Part shown: piece after piece, positions 8,867-17,602 of the stretch
How the letters are laid out: each line of letters starts with the position of its first letter
Numbering within the stretch: position 1 is the first letter of the stretch
Source: Spirogloea muscicola
Taxonomy: Eukaryota > Streptophyta > Zygnematophyceae > Spirogloeales > Spirogloeaceae
NCBI GenBank assembly: GCA_009602725.1
Contig: WELB01000094.1
Span: forward strand, 113,232 to 146,527
Direction: 5' to 3'
Length of the DNA stretch: 33,296 bases
The notes under the pieces: model-generated
Databases searched by the model: none
What the model was told of the DNA's origin: nothing
What the model saw: the letters and a program-made list of their open reading frames with translations, nothing else
Made by a program: the position numbers and the translations under genes

Positions 8867-10488
8867 ATGGCGGGCGCCGCGCCGCTGCGGATGGTGCTGC
8901 TGGCCGCGGCGGCGGTGGGCGCGCTGGCCGCCGCCAATTGCTCCAACTCCGCGACCTTTGCCAACGCGGCGCGGTCATTCGCGGCGTGCTCGTCGCTGGA
9001 CGGCGACACCGGCTCGCTGGCCTGGACGCTCGACGAGAGGCTGGGGACGGTGGAGATCCTGTTCCGCCAGATACCGGAGGAGCCCACGGGGTGGATCGCC
9101 TGGGGCCTCTCGCCCGACGGCAGGATGCCCAAATCTCTCGTAATCGCCGCCTTCCCCAACAACTCCGGCGGCCCGCCCATCATCAAGCAGTACAGCCCGC
9201 TGCCGCCGTACGGCACGCCCAAGCTGGGCACCGGGCTCAACGTCACCCGCTCCGCCGTGGAGATCACCACCAACGCCGGCACCGTGCTCATCTCGCTGCT
9301 CTTCACGCTCGCCCTCCCAGACAACGTCAGCCAGCACATCTGGGGCAAGGGCCCCAACGTCAACCCCGACCCCCCCTATGACCTCTACGCGCACGCCGTC
9401 AGCAGCTGCTACGGCGGCTTCATCGACTTCTCCTCGGGCATCGTCCGTCCGCCGCCTGGAGCTTCTGCAGGCGCCCAGAAGGCGCCCGCGGCCTTGGTGA
9501 ACAAGTTCAACGGATACAAACCAGGCAAAGTCGTGACCAAGTGCACCCTGCCCTGGGGGCTCCCTACCTCACACGGCGTTACGACAATAAAGGCAGGCAC
9601 GACATGCACGTGGCACTGGACGGACAATAAAAAGCACTGCGTGGATGGTATGACTCACTGCTTCCAGCCTGCTGAGCATGGATGCATTGGTCCGCATCCT
9701 TTGCGACAGAGTGGCATCGCAAATGGTCTGGCAGTCAGCTGTCACGCTCAAGGGCAGCAATGGCAAGATCAAGATGACATGAGGACCTCCTCCTGGCCAA
9801 CCTCGACTTGCATTTCCTGAGCTCCTTGGCCGGTCCTCTCCTATGCACAGGATTCAACGCACCAGCTGGGAAGGAGCCTTACAGCCACGACGATACTGGC
9901 TTCGGGTCAAACGGACTTTCTGGTCTAGGCGTTACATACGCCTACACGTTCCTGCAGCCAGGTTTCTACCCCTACTATTGCTGCAGGCACTTGCTGAGGA
10001 TGACGGGCGCCATCCTCGTCCTTCCCAAGGGCAAGGGCAAGAGCAAGAGCACAGGTAAGCTGGGTTTGTCTACCCTGGCATGTAGACCCGAGCTCACAGA
10101 TGGTCCCCCTTCAGCTGAGCTGCTTCTGTCGCCTCTGCATGGTGTCACTTTTGGCGTCCTCAAGCGCTCAGGTCCAGCATACGTGGGCCTGAACTTATGT
10201 CCTCTGTATTCTGTGTGTTCCACTCCACAGCACCTCCCACCAAGGCTCCTCCAAAAGCAACTGCTGGGAAGCCGAAAAAGAGTACAAGCAAGGTCACAAA
10301 GGCACCAAGTGGCAGTTGTGTCCCTGCCTGCAATGGGCGGTGCTACGGGGACCAATCACTGTGGTGGCACATGTTTATTTCCAAGGAGTCCCAGCAACAC
10401 CAAAGTGACCTGTACTACATGCTGCCACAAATATCAGACTGACCCGAAGCTTGCAGCTGACTGCTACAACTCCTGTCGAGGATTTTAA
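8867..10488 (+). CDS. Secreted DOMON-cupredoxin fusion protein with Cys-rich tail (3 exons, probable frameshift)
   Basis: Exons: 8867-9647, 9851-10054, 10231 onward; junctions are CAG|GTAAGC/CACAG type and in phase. Residues 1-23 are a signal peptide. Residues about 24-190 form an AIR12-like DOMON (DUF568) domain: GWIAWGLSPDGRMP with Met87 and QHIWGKGP with His157 stand where AIR12-type proteins place their Met/His haem b ligands. Residues about 225-320 look like a cupredoxin: TWHWTDNKKH (His257), then YYCCRHLLRM (Cys304 or 305, His307, Met311), a type 1 copper set. A Lys/Pro/Ala-rich linker and CVPACNGRC follow. The exon 3 frame stops at 10442 (398 aa), but from about 10347 the next frame continues Cys-rich (CTTCCHKYQ, CYNSC) to a stop at 10488, so one surplus base in GGGG (10347-10350) is likely. 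Probable role: extracellular electron transfer; partner unknown. Confidence 0.85.
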
Positions 10489-11350
10489 TGACGCGGGGCG
10501 ACAACTTCTATGCTCCCCGCTCAGTACCGCGCCATTTTTCCCTGACAACTTACCTACCTGTAGACAACGTGCCTACAGTAGTATCCAAGCTGGCAGATCA
10601 TACAGCTAGCTCGTCAGCATCAAAGCCCGAGAGTACATCTGCAAGCTGCCACGTCCACCTTGCGTGCGACCAATTTCGCTGAGACTAGCCAGTTTGATGG
10701 AGCTGGCCAAGATCACAGCCGCAGTCTCAGCATGAGGAAGCTTCAAAGTGACCTCTGACAGTCTTTGTGCTTCAAATCTTCTTCAAAGCAGCAAGTGCAC
10801 TGCACTCAGTTGATGGATCAGTAGTGAAAGGCAACCGAAGAAAGAGTGCAAGCTCGATCTGAATTGTTTCAAAATGTCAACAGGCAGAGTCAAGTAGAAG
10901 AGATTCTGTGTGCACTAATCAAGCTCAGTAGTCAATCATCAAGCTTTGATCAGTACATGATGAGCAGCTTGTCCATTTTGCAAACCAACTCGTCCATACG
11001 TGTGCAAGCAATCCTGAATCTTGCTGGCTTGCTGGTGGTGGTGCTGGTGATGGTGTCAGCTTTCCAGACCCCAGAAAGAGACCTCTTAAAACAATTGAGG
11101 AGGCTAAGCTGATGACCAGCTCAGCTCAAGCGGTAGCATCAAATCACCCCGCAGGGGTTTGCATGTGGCAGTCAGCACTAAGGCAGCCTGAGCACGGGCC
11201 CCTCACTTCACATGCTACCTCATACTCTTTGCGTACTGGGCCTCAATCATAGATGCTAATGCACCGGCCGTCTGACTTCCATAGCAGATCGCACCGCTAC
11301 TAGCTTACGCTGCAGGCTGGCAGAAAAAGGGCCGTGCTAGGTCTGAGCTA
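10489..11350. other. 3' flank of the DOMON gene, no further gene seen
   Basis: No TGTAA was found close behind the stop. An open frame at 10846-11112 contains one hydrophobic stretch (ILNLAGLLVVVLVMVSAF) but starts with a non-ATG codon and resembles no family I know; I do not call it. Confidence 0.4.
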
Positions 11351-12320
11351 GCTTGGAGTTCCTGAATCGTCTGCGGCTCCTGCTTCGTTCTGTCGATGCA
11401 GCATACGCAACATGCCAGATTCGCAAACATTTCAGTCTCCCATGGGCCACCTTTTTGCTTGTCTTGCCTGTTCAAAGCCATTGCTTTGGTCGGGCTCGAA
11501 CAGGCCCACCACGGTAGCTGCTTGTGAGCTTGCTTGTCTGCTGGTTAGAGTATCAACAGCAGTACCTATTGGCCAATCAAGCCAACCGCCCATGCTTGTG
11601 CAATGACCCGTCTCGCCTACTGGTTATATGGAGGACACTTCCGTGCAGTCCAGCAATCAGTACTACTAGTCATGCTCGCAAATCGCCAGATGTTAAGAAC
11701 CTCGGCTTTTTGACCTCTCAAGACGGTATCACTAACCCTCGAAATTGATGCTTCTCATAAGGTAAAGAAGCTCAATCGAGTACGATAGATACCCTTGCTG
11801 CTACCGCCTCAGCAAAGCATGCGCTGATCAAGCTTCGTCCGATTGTGAGCTCGAGGCAGCCCAGGAAGGAGCAGGCAAGGCAAGCGCTGCTGTGGACAAC
11901 CGTGTCCGTCAGCCTCGTCAGGATGGATGTCACCCTTTGTGACCTCCCCGGTGACCTCCCCCCAAACGAGTGAGCCCTGTCATTAGGGCATGCAAGAGCT
12001 CCAGTCTAGCTGGTGGTGGGGAGCGAGTGGCTTTACAGGGGCACTGCAGCTCTGCAGCTTACTTTGTACTTCGTGATTGGGCAGCTGCAGGCACCGGAAG
12101 AATGAGCGCATCCTACTGGGGCGGGGGCTGAGAAAAGCCAGCCCGGAAAGCTTGGAAACTGGGAATCTGGGCTGCCAACAAGAGGTTACAAAGTGGCCAT
12201 TCTTCGTGGTACTTGCTTGGTTGTCTATTTCAGCGCCCCTTGGACCTTATCTTTTCGGGCTGGCTTTTCAGAGCCCTTACCCCATTTGGATGACTGACTC
12301 GCTGTGAGAGGCCAGCCCTG
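11351..12320. other. Intergenic with scattered retroelement remnants
   Basis: 11358-11400 (+) resembles the retrotransposon ORF end (CTGCGGCTCCTGCTTCG). Hairpin tails occur at 12120-12150 (-), 12255-12275 (+) and 12305-12320 (-). The middle, 11400-12076, shows no gene or repeat I can recognise. Confidence 0.45.
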
Positions 12321-12323
12321 AGG

Positions 12324-12830
12324 AAAGGCGCGCGGAGCGCATGAAATGAAAGGGAGGCCATGGCCAATACATTCTTCAGGCAGAATCTCGTGCAAAACAA
12401 AGGCTATATGAAACGGAGGTACGAAGGTATAGCGAGGAGCGGCAGGCGCAGGGCGTGAGACAAACTCGTGTGTTTGAAACAAACGAAGACCACATTGCCA
12501 AGTACAAAGGCAAGCACATATAGAGACCTACATAACCTACAGCAGATTGACCCGCTCAGTAACAACGCGTGAGGGGTGCCGGCGGATGCTAGCCTGGCGG
12601 GCGGGAGGGAAAGCGAGGTTTGGAGTGTGTATTAATTGATGGAGGGCCTGAGTGTGGCCAAGTACAAAGGCAAGCAACTTTGACAAGAGTGGAGAAGGCG
12701 CGCGGTGCGCATGAAGGTGAAAGAGGCCAATTCTAGCCTTACGAATGTCCTGGTAACGGGTGTTGAGTTGGCTAAGGGGGCAACTAATATCCTCGAGTAA
12801 GCACATACATATCTGACAAGCTAAGCTGAG
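12324..12830 (-). mobile_element. Nested retroelement fragments upstream of eEF1B
   Basis: Order along the + strand: a GCGCGCGGAGCGCATG-type repeat (12324-12420), the CCAAGTACAAAGGCAAGC 3'UTR block with an ORF end (12486-12580), a partial repeat of that block (12655-12680), another GCGCGCGG unit (12694-12750), and a minus-strand ORF end reading SDMYVLTRGY (12814-12784). The last lies about 230 nt before the eEF1B start codon. Confidence 0.6.
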
Positions 12831-12966
12831 GAGCCAGACCACCACCACAGACAGCGACAGAGGGAGTTAGGTCGAGGGCGCCGCCGCCGCCGCCGCCGCC
12901 CCTCCTAAACCCCGGGCCGCCGCCGGCGCCGCCGCCGGCGGCGCCCGCCATGGGGTCCGCGGCGGC

Positions 12967-12968
<2 letters not shown>

Positions 12969-13008
<40 letters not shown>

Positions 13009-13009
13009 N
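12969..13009. other. Forty-T run and single N (likely assembly join)
   Basis: T from 12969 to 13008, then N at 13009, between two GCC-rich stretches. A 40-base homopolymer ending in N points to a sequencing or scaffolding problem. The leader of the eEF1B gene is therefore not reliable upstream of 13010. Confidence 0.7.
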
Positions 13010-13045
13010 GCCGCCGCCGCCGCCGTCGCCACCGCCGCCGCCGCC
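13010..13045 (+). repeat. (CCG)n tract abutting the eEF1B start codon
   Basis: CCG/GCC repeat with two interruptions runs into GCCGCCATGG, as in the DOMON gene. Confidence 0.8.
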
Positions 13046-13816
13046 ATGGCCGCCTCCCCGGCGCCGCCGTCCTTCCGCAACCTCTCGTCTCCCGAAGGCC
13101 TCAAGGCGCTGGACGAGTACCTGCTCACGCGCAGCTACATCACCAGGTACCAGGCTTCCAGAGACGACCTCGCGGTGTACAGCGTGCTCAAGGGCGTGCC
13201 AAGCGAGTACGTCAATGCGGCACGGTGGTACAAGCACATCAGCGCGCTGCTGGGCTCCAGCTTCCCTGGTCAAGGGGTAGGTGTGGACCTTGGTGGCGAT
13301 GACGGGGAATTTCAGGCGGCGCCAAAGGGAGGACTACCTCCTGTTGCTGCTGATGGGGCAGCAGGGATTATAGCTGCAACGTTAGCTGGCGTCGCGGCAG
13401 TTGCGCCAGCAACTCCTCCTCCAGCTGCTGATGAGGACGATGATGATGACATGGACCTGTTTGAAGAGGAGACCGAGGAGGAGAAGATAGCCAGGGCTGA
13501 TCGTGAAGCTGCTGCTGGAAAGTCCACAAAGAAGGAGAGTGGAAAGTCCTCCGTCTTGCTGGATGTGAAGCCTTGGGACGACGAAACTGATATGGTCAAG
13601 CTGGAGGAGCTAGTCCGCAGCATTCATTTGGAGGGCCTCACTTGGGGATCATCTAAGCTTGTGGCTGTTGGGTATGGTATTAAGAAGCTCATCATCATGA
13701 TGACCATCATCGACGACCTTGTGTCTATTGACGAGCTTATTGAAGACAAACTGACCCAGGGCGAAGCTGCCGAGTACATCCAGAGCTGCGACATTGCCGC
13801 TTTCAACAAGATCTAA
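13046..13816 (+). CDS. EF1B: Translation elongation factor eEF1B, guanine-nucleotide-exchange subunit (beta/alpha type)
   Basis: Uninterrupted 256-aa frame. It recharges eEF1A by exchanging GDP for GTP in the cytosol. Residues about 5-75 form the GST-C-like N-terminal region ([26 protein letters not shown]). A low-complexity Ala/Pro linker leads to an acidic block from D129 ([14 protein letters not shown]). Residues 170-256 are the exchange domain: [60 protein letters not shown]. The penultimate Lys255 is the residue that in yeast eEF1Balpha enters the Mg2+ site of eEF1A. The ATG at 13046 has the GCCGCCATGG context and fits family length; an upstream in-frame ATG (12950) reads through the poly-T/N artefact and is rejected. 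Odd: no introns, though its neighbours have many. Confidence 0.95.
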   Translation: MAASPAPPSFRNLSSPEGLKALDEYLLTRSYITRYQASRDDLAVYSVLKGVPSEYVNAARWYKHISALLGSSFPGQGVGVDLGGDDGEFQAAPKGGLPPVAADGAAGIIAATLAGVAAVAPATPPPAADEDDDDDMDLFEEETEEEKIARADREAAAGKSTKKESGKSSVLLDVKPWDDETDMVKLEELVRSIHLEGLTWGSSKLVAVGYGIKKLIIMMTIIDDLVSIDELIEDKLTQGEAAEYIQSCDIAAFNKI

Positions 13817-13834
13817 ATTTTTTGCGACTTCCAC

Positions 13835-14409
13835 CTTCACCCTCTTGCCTACGCCTGCGCACCCGCGCCTGCGCCTGCGCCTGCGCCCAGAGAGCTTAGC
13901 GCGTAGAGCATACTGCAGCCGGTACCGCGCCTGCGTCCGCGCCTGTGCCCAGACGAGCATAGTGCGCAGAGCATACGGCAGACGGCAGCTAGTGGAGCTT
14001 GCCTGGACCCGCATACGACTGCGAGAAGTCTTTGAAGATTCGCGGTGAGCAGCCTCGCATACAGAGCTGCCATTGTTTGTCTGTCTGTCTAGACCTGACA
14101 GTCGAGGTCATTAAGTCTGCGGTGTCTTGCCCAGTACTGACATCGTGGTCGAGTACATTGTTGCATCAGTTGCTAGAGTCAGTGCTCTTGCATCTTGCAT
14201 GCTTGCATATCTACGCCGGGTTACAAAAGCCGCGGTCCTGACATTGGTTACCAAAGCCGGGTTCGAACACTGGTCACCAAAGCCGAGCTCGAACACTTTG
14301 TTACCAAGCCGTGGTTTGAACACTCGCATTACGAGTGTCGCTATCCAAACTATCACTCTCATAAAGCAGGGTCACTTGATCTAGTCTAGTCCGTTTGATT
14401 CCTCTTTGA
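13835..14409 (+). repeat. Left arm of a ~1.2-kb inverted repeat (palindrome)
   Basis: Reverse-complementary to 14463-15040, with about a dozen mismatches or one-base gaps noted over ~575 bp (about 98% identity by eye). It starts 19 nt after the eEF1B stop, so it may lie in that gene's 3'UTR. It contains CGCCTG-type tandem hexamers (13851-13890) and three related ~27-bp units, ACCAAAGCCGGGTTCGAACAC and variants (14245-14325). Confidence 0.9.
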
Positions 14410-14462
14410 ATCATAGGGGTTACACGCATGTTTGCAGGCCAATGCTGGTATACCTGATACTA
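14410..14462. other. Loop of the inverted repeat
   Basis: Fifty-three unpaired bases between the two arms; nothing recognisable in them. Confidence 0.85.
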
Positions 14463-15040
14463 TCAAAGAGGAATCAAACGGACTCGACTAGATCAAGTGA
14501 CCCTGCTTTGTGAGAGTGATAGTTTGGATAGCGACGCTCGTAATGCGAGTGTTCAAACCACGGCTTGGTAACAAAGTGTTCGAGCTCGGCTTTGGTGACC
14601 AGTGTTCGAACCCGGCTTTGGTAACCAATGTCAGGACCGCGGCTTTTGTAACCCGGCGTAGATATGCAAGCATGCAAGATGCAAGAGCACTGACTCTAGC
14701 AACTGATGCAACAATGTACTCGACCACGATGTCAGTACTGGGCAAGACACCGCAGACTTAATGACCTCGGCTGTCAGGTACAGACAGACAGACAAACGAT
14801 GGCAGCTCTGTATGCGAGGCTGCTCACCGCGAATCTTCAAAGACTTCTCGCAGTCGTATGCGGGTCCAGGCTAAGCTCCACTAGCTGCCGTCTGCCGTAT
14901 GCTCTGCGCACTATGCTCTTCTGGGCACAGGCGCGGACGCAGGCGCGGTACCGGCTGCAGTATGCTCTACGCGCTAAGCTCTCTGGGCGCAGGCGCAGGC
15001 GCAGGCGCGGGTGCGCAGGCGTGGGCAAGAGGGTGAAAGT
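14463..15040 (-). repeat. Right arm of the inverted repeat
   Basis: Mirror of 13835-14409. Differences from the left arm include single substitutions near 14533 and 14928 and a one-base gap near 14872. The open frames of 83-85 codons found in both arms are mirror images and no evidence of coding. No target-site duplication is evident at the outer ends. Confidence 0.9.
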
Positions 15041-16630
15041 TGCCGAGCGGACTGCTCGGCTCGGGCCGCTCGCTCCGGCTTGGGCCAGGCGCTGCGGCAG
15101 CCGCTGGCTCCGGCTGGGCCAGGCGGCTCGTTCGCTGGCGGCGCCGACTTGGGTCGGCCCTGTAGAAGATGCTAGCGCTGCCTGATAGGCCAGGTGCCGC
15201 CGTGGCTACACTGGTTGGCTAAGCTGCTGGGCCGACCCTGTGTGGGCCAACCACAGGGCCCAGGGGGCAATCCGTCCTCGGGTGACGACGAGCTCCAGCC
15301 GTCCATTCCACAATCCGATGGTTGTCGTCGCGCGTGGGCTCGGGCCCCCCCCCCGGCCGCCGCGTTGTCCTTGTCGCCGCTGCTTCGCGGTTGCTTCGTC
15401 ACCGCTGCTTCGCGGTTGCTTCGTTGTTGTCGTCACATCTGAAACGCGTGACTCAGCCGTGGAACACACGTGTCAAGCCAGGTCAGCTGTCCTTAGTCAA
15501 ATCGACACAAATAAGTGGTCGACGGGATGTCGCACGACAGCGCCCAAGGACTTTCTTCGGACATACCAGGGCAGGATTGCGCCAGCATCGAGGCCTGCTC
15601 AACTCAACACGTACTCATGGCCCAAGCCTGAAAGAACACTCTTGGAGTGCAAGACATGCGAACTCCATAGTGAAATGCTGAGAATTTGGACAGCTCGAGG
15701 CAGGCGGGAGGCAGCGTGTTCTTTTCAGAGACTTACTGGAGCACGGTGATAAGAAGACGGTATAGTGGAAAATTAGCCTGTTGCTGACCAGCATGATTTG
15801 AAGAGGGATACTTATGCTAAACCAAGCTGGTCTAACACGAGCCCGATAGAGACTTTGTTACGAGGAATCCAAGGCCCATGATTGACAGTGGCCACATCCA
15901 CAGGGAAGGGCCACTTCAAGGGCCAGCTGAATGGGAAGCTCTCCCACCATTCGAAGGGGAGGCAAAACTTGCCAAGCTCCTTGCAGAGTCCCTGCCAAGG
16001 ACAGCCTTACCAACACAGCAGAGCTGCTGTGAAGGAAGTACCTCTGGGGAAAGATCCCTTATTCCATGGCAGTGGTTGGCCACTGACATATTTAAAGTAG
16101 ACCGGCATGCAAAACGTTGAACCTTGGTATGGTGATACAACTATGAGGCATAAACGTCAATACAAGCGATCTGTGTAGACGCCCCCCGGACCAGTGAAAT
16201 ATGCTTGTCGAGCTTAGCGCCGGCAAAAGTGTCCAGCCTCTTTTCAAGCGTCAAACCCCAGCCTAGTCTGATTGCGCCGAAGGGACTCGCTTTCAAGGTA
16301 TAATAGTCGAATTGTTATGGGCTGGCCTTTTGACAGCCAATCGCCTCCTTATTGGATGGCCTTTCTTAATAAGATCTCACAAGGGACAAGCTGCGATGCT
16401 GCTCACAGCGAGAGGCCGCGCATTTCACCTGTCGCATCAACGGGTCTGGCGAATCTAACAGCTTTTCCAGATTGACAGCAGTGGCTGTGAGAGGCCAGCC
16501 CAGCAAAGGCCGCAACAAACAGGTCAACATCTACAGTGGTCACTTGGTATGATTCAGTCTCTTGAGCTGCCGCGCCAAGGCTTATCCACACTGCTAGCGC
16601 AGGTCGCGGCTCAAAGCAAGAGCGAGAAAG
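15041..16630. other. Intergenic, no gene recognised
   Basis: GC-rich at first (15041-15420), including two ~25-bp tandem units CCGCTGCTTCGCGGTTGCTTCG at 15377-15424. The open frames around 15240-16120 show no domain I recognise. A tail variant (GGCTGTGAGAGGCCAGCCC) lies at about 16487 and, inverted and degenerate, at 16320. Confidence 0.4.
15377..15424. repeat. Two tandem units of about 25 bp
   Basis: Two nearly identical consecutive copies beginning at 15377 and 15402. Confidence 0.75.
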
Positions 16631-16770
16631 AAGGCGCACGGTGCGCACTTAATGAAAGGGTGGCCAATGTAAGCCAATTCAGTCCTCAGGCAAAAAGCTA
16701 GTGCTAATGCTAAAGCTAGTGGATGCCACATAGATTGAACGGCTATGCTAATGGCTAAGGTAACAGTGTG
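16631..16770. repeat. Degenerate copy of the GCGCGCGG/GCGCATGAA dispersed repeat
   Basis: AAGGCGCACGGTGCGCACTTAATGAAAGGGTGGCCAA and then CAATTCAGTCCTCAGGC follow the order of the units at 8374-8672, with more substitutions. The end differs. Confidence 0.55.
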
Positions 16771-17415
16771 ACAAGAGGTTGCAGTAATACTTGAAGAATA
16801 GGTGCCCATGAAATGGATATTTTCCCCAAATCCTCGACGTCACACTGCCTGAGCACGACCCAGGCCCGCCAGGTAGTCCACGTCTCGAAGCCACGTCAGC
16901 ACATTGACTAGGATCTTTCCTAGGGGAAGCCCCGGAGCTCGCCCGGTGACTGGCTGGGGAGGGGGGCTTTTGCGGGAGCGGATATTTAAAATCTGGCACG
17001 GCTGCCAGGTGGCGATCAAATTAAAGAATCTCGGCTACGACCGCCAATAAGAAGCAGCCAGCGTGGCTGCCGCGGCCAGCGTGGCACAGATCTTTGCGGG
17101 CTCCTCTGCGGGCCTCGGCGCCGCCGCCGCGCCCCCGCGGGTGGTGAGCGACGGTCGGAGGAAGCGAAATGCCGTCGGAACGAGCGTCTCCCCCGTCGCT
17201 GAGCATCCTCCCCCGCCGCGAGGTACCCGCAGAGGAAAAGCGCGCCCCCGGGGAAGCGGGCCCCCTTTCCGGCGGCACGTGCCCGGCGGGGTCGGGGTCT
17301 CAGAACCGTGATCTAATGAGCTCGGACTTATGCCCTCGTAGCTTGTTACTGGAGGGCTTGCATTTAAGCCGGGATCGAAATATCGGGGGAGCCCCAAATA
17401 TCTGGCGGCCGCCCN
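16771..17415. other. Possible promoter and 5' leader cut by an assembly join
   Basis: An AT-rich box (ATATTTAAAA, 16982-16991) in GC-rich surroundings resembles a TATA element. Beyond it GC rises and open frames run to 17414, where a single N (17415) directly precedes retrotransposon sequence. No protein family is recognisable in any frame, so no gene is called. Confidence 0.25.
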
Positions 17416-17602
17416 GCAGCTAGTCTGTCGGATCTGAGGCTCCTCACTCGTACTTATTGAGTGATCCATCCTCCCCCTGTTTTACCATTGCATCCTCAGG
17501 CCCCTTTGTAGCTGCTCACCGCTCTTAGGCCCCTCTGAACCTTTGTGAATTCTTTTTGGGCTGGCTTTTCGCAGCCCTTGCCCCCATTGGGAGTGCCACT
17601 TC
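17416..17602 (+). mobile_element. Retrotransposon 3' end: ORF end plus 3'UTR
   Basis: Collinear with 20968-21150: AGCTAGTCTGTCGGATCTG.GGCTCCTCACTCGTA, then GTGATCCATCCTCCCCC, AGGCCCCT.TGTAGCTGCT, TTCTTTTTGGGCTGGCTT (hairpin tail) and CCATT.G.AGTGCCACTTCT. It ends abruptly at about 17602 against a copy in the opposite orientation. Confidence 0.8.

Noticed and set aside
8782-9394. Long minus-strand and alternative-frame ORFs over the DOMON exon
   Set aside because: Shadows of a GC-rich coding exon; the + frame has signal peptide and DOMON motifs.
10846-11112. Small membrane protein with one hydrophobic segment
   Set aside because: No ATG at the start, no splice partner, no recognisable family; composition like the surrounding intergenic DNA.
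12950-13045. Upstream in-frame start of the eEF1B frame giving a long poly-Phe stretch
   Set aside because: It is only open because of the 40-T run and the N at 13009; no eEF1B protein has such an extension, and 13046 has the better start context.
14265-14275. tRNA gene suggested by GTTCGAAC
   Set aside because: No acceptor stem, D arm or anticodon arm can be placed around it, and the motif is repeated three times at short spacing.
14111-14761. Open frames of 83-85 codons in both palindrome arms
   Set aside because: They are mirror images forced by the ~98% identity of the arms; no start context, no family resemblance.
15878-16120. Integrase- or gag-like remnant
   Set aside because: A few residues look suggestive, but no catalytic motif or zinc-binding pattern can be shown.
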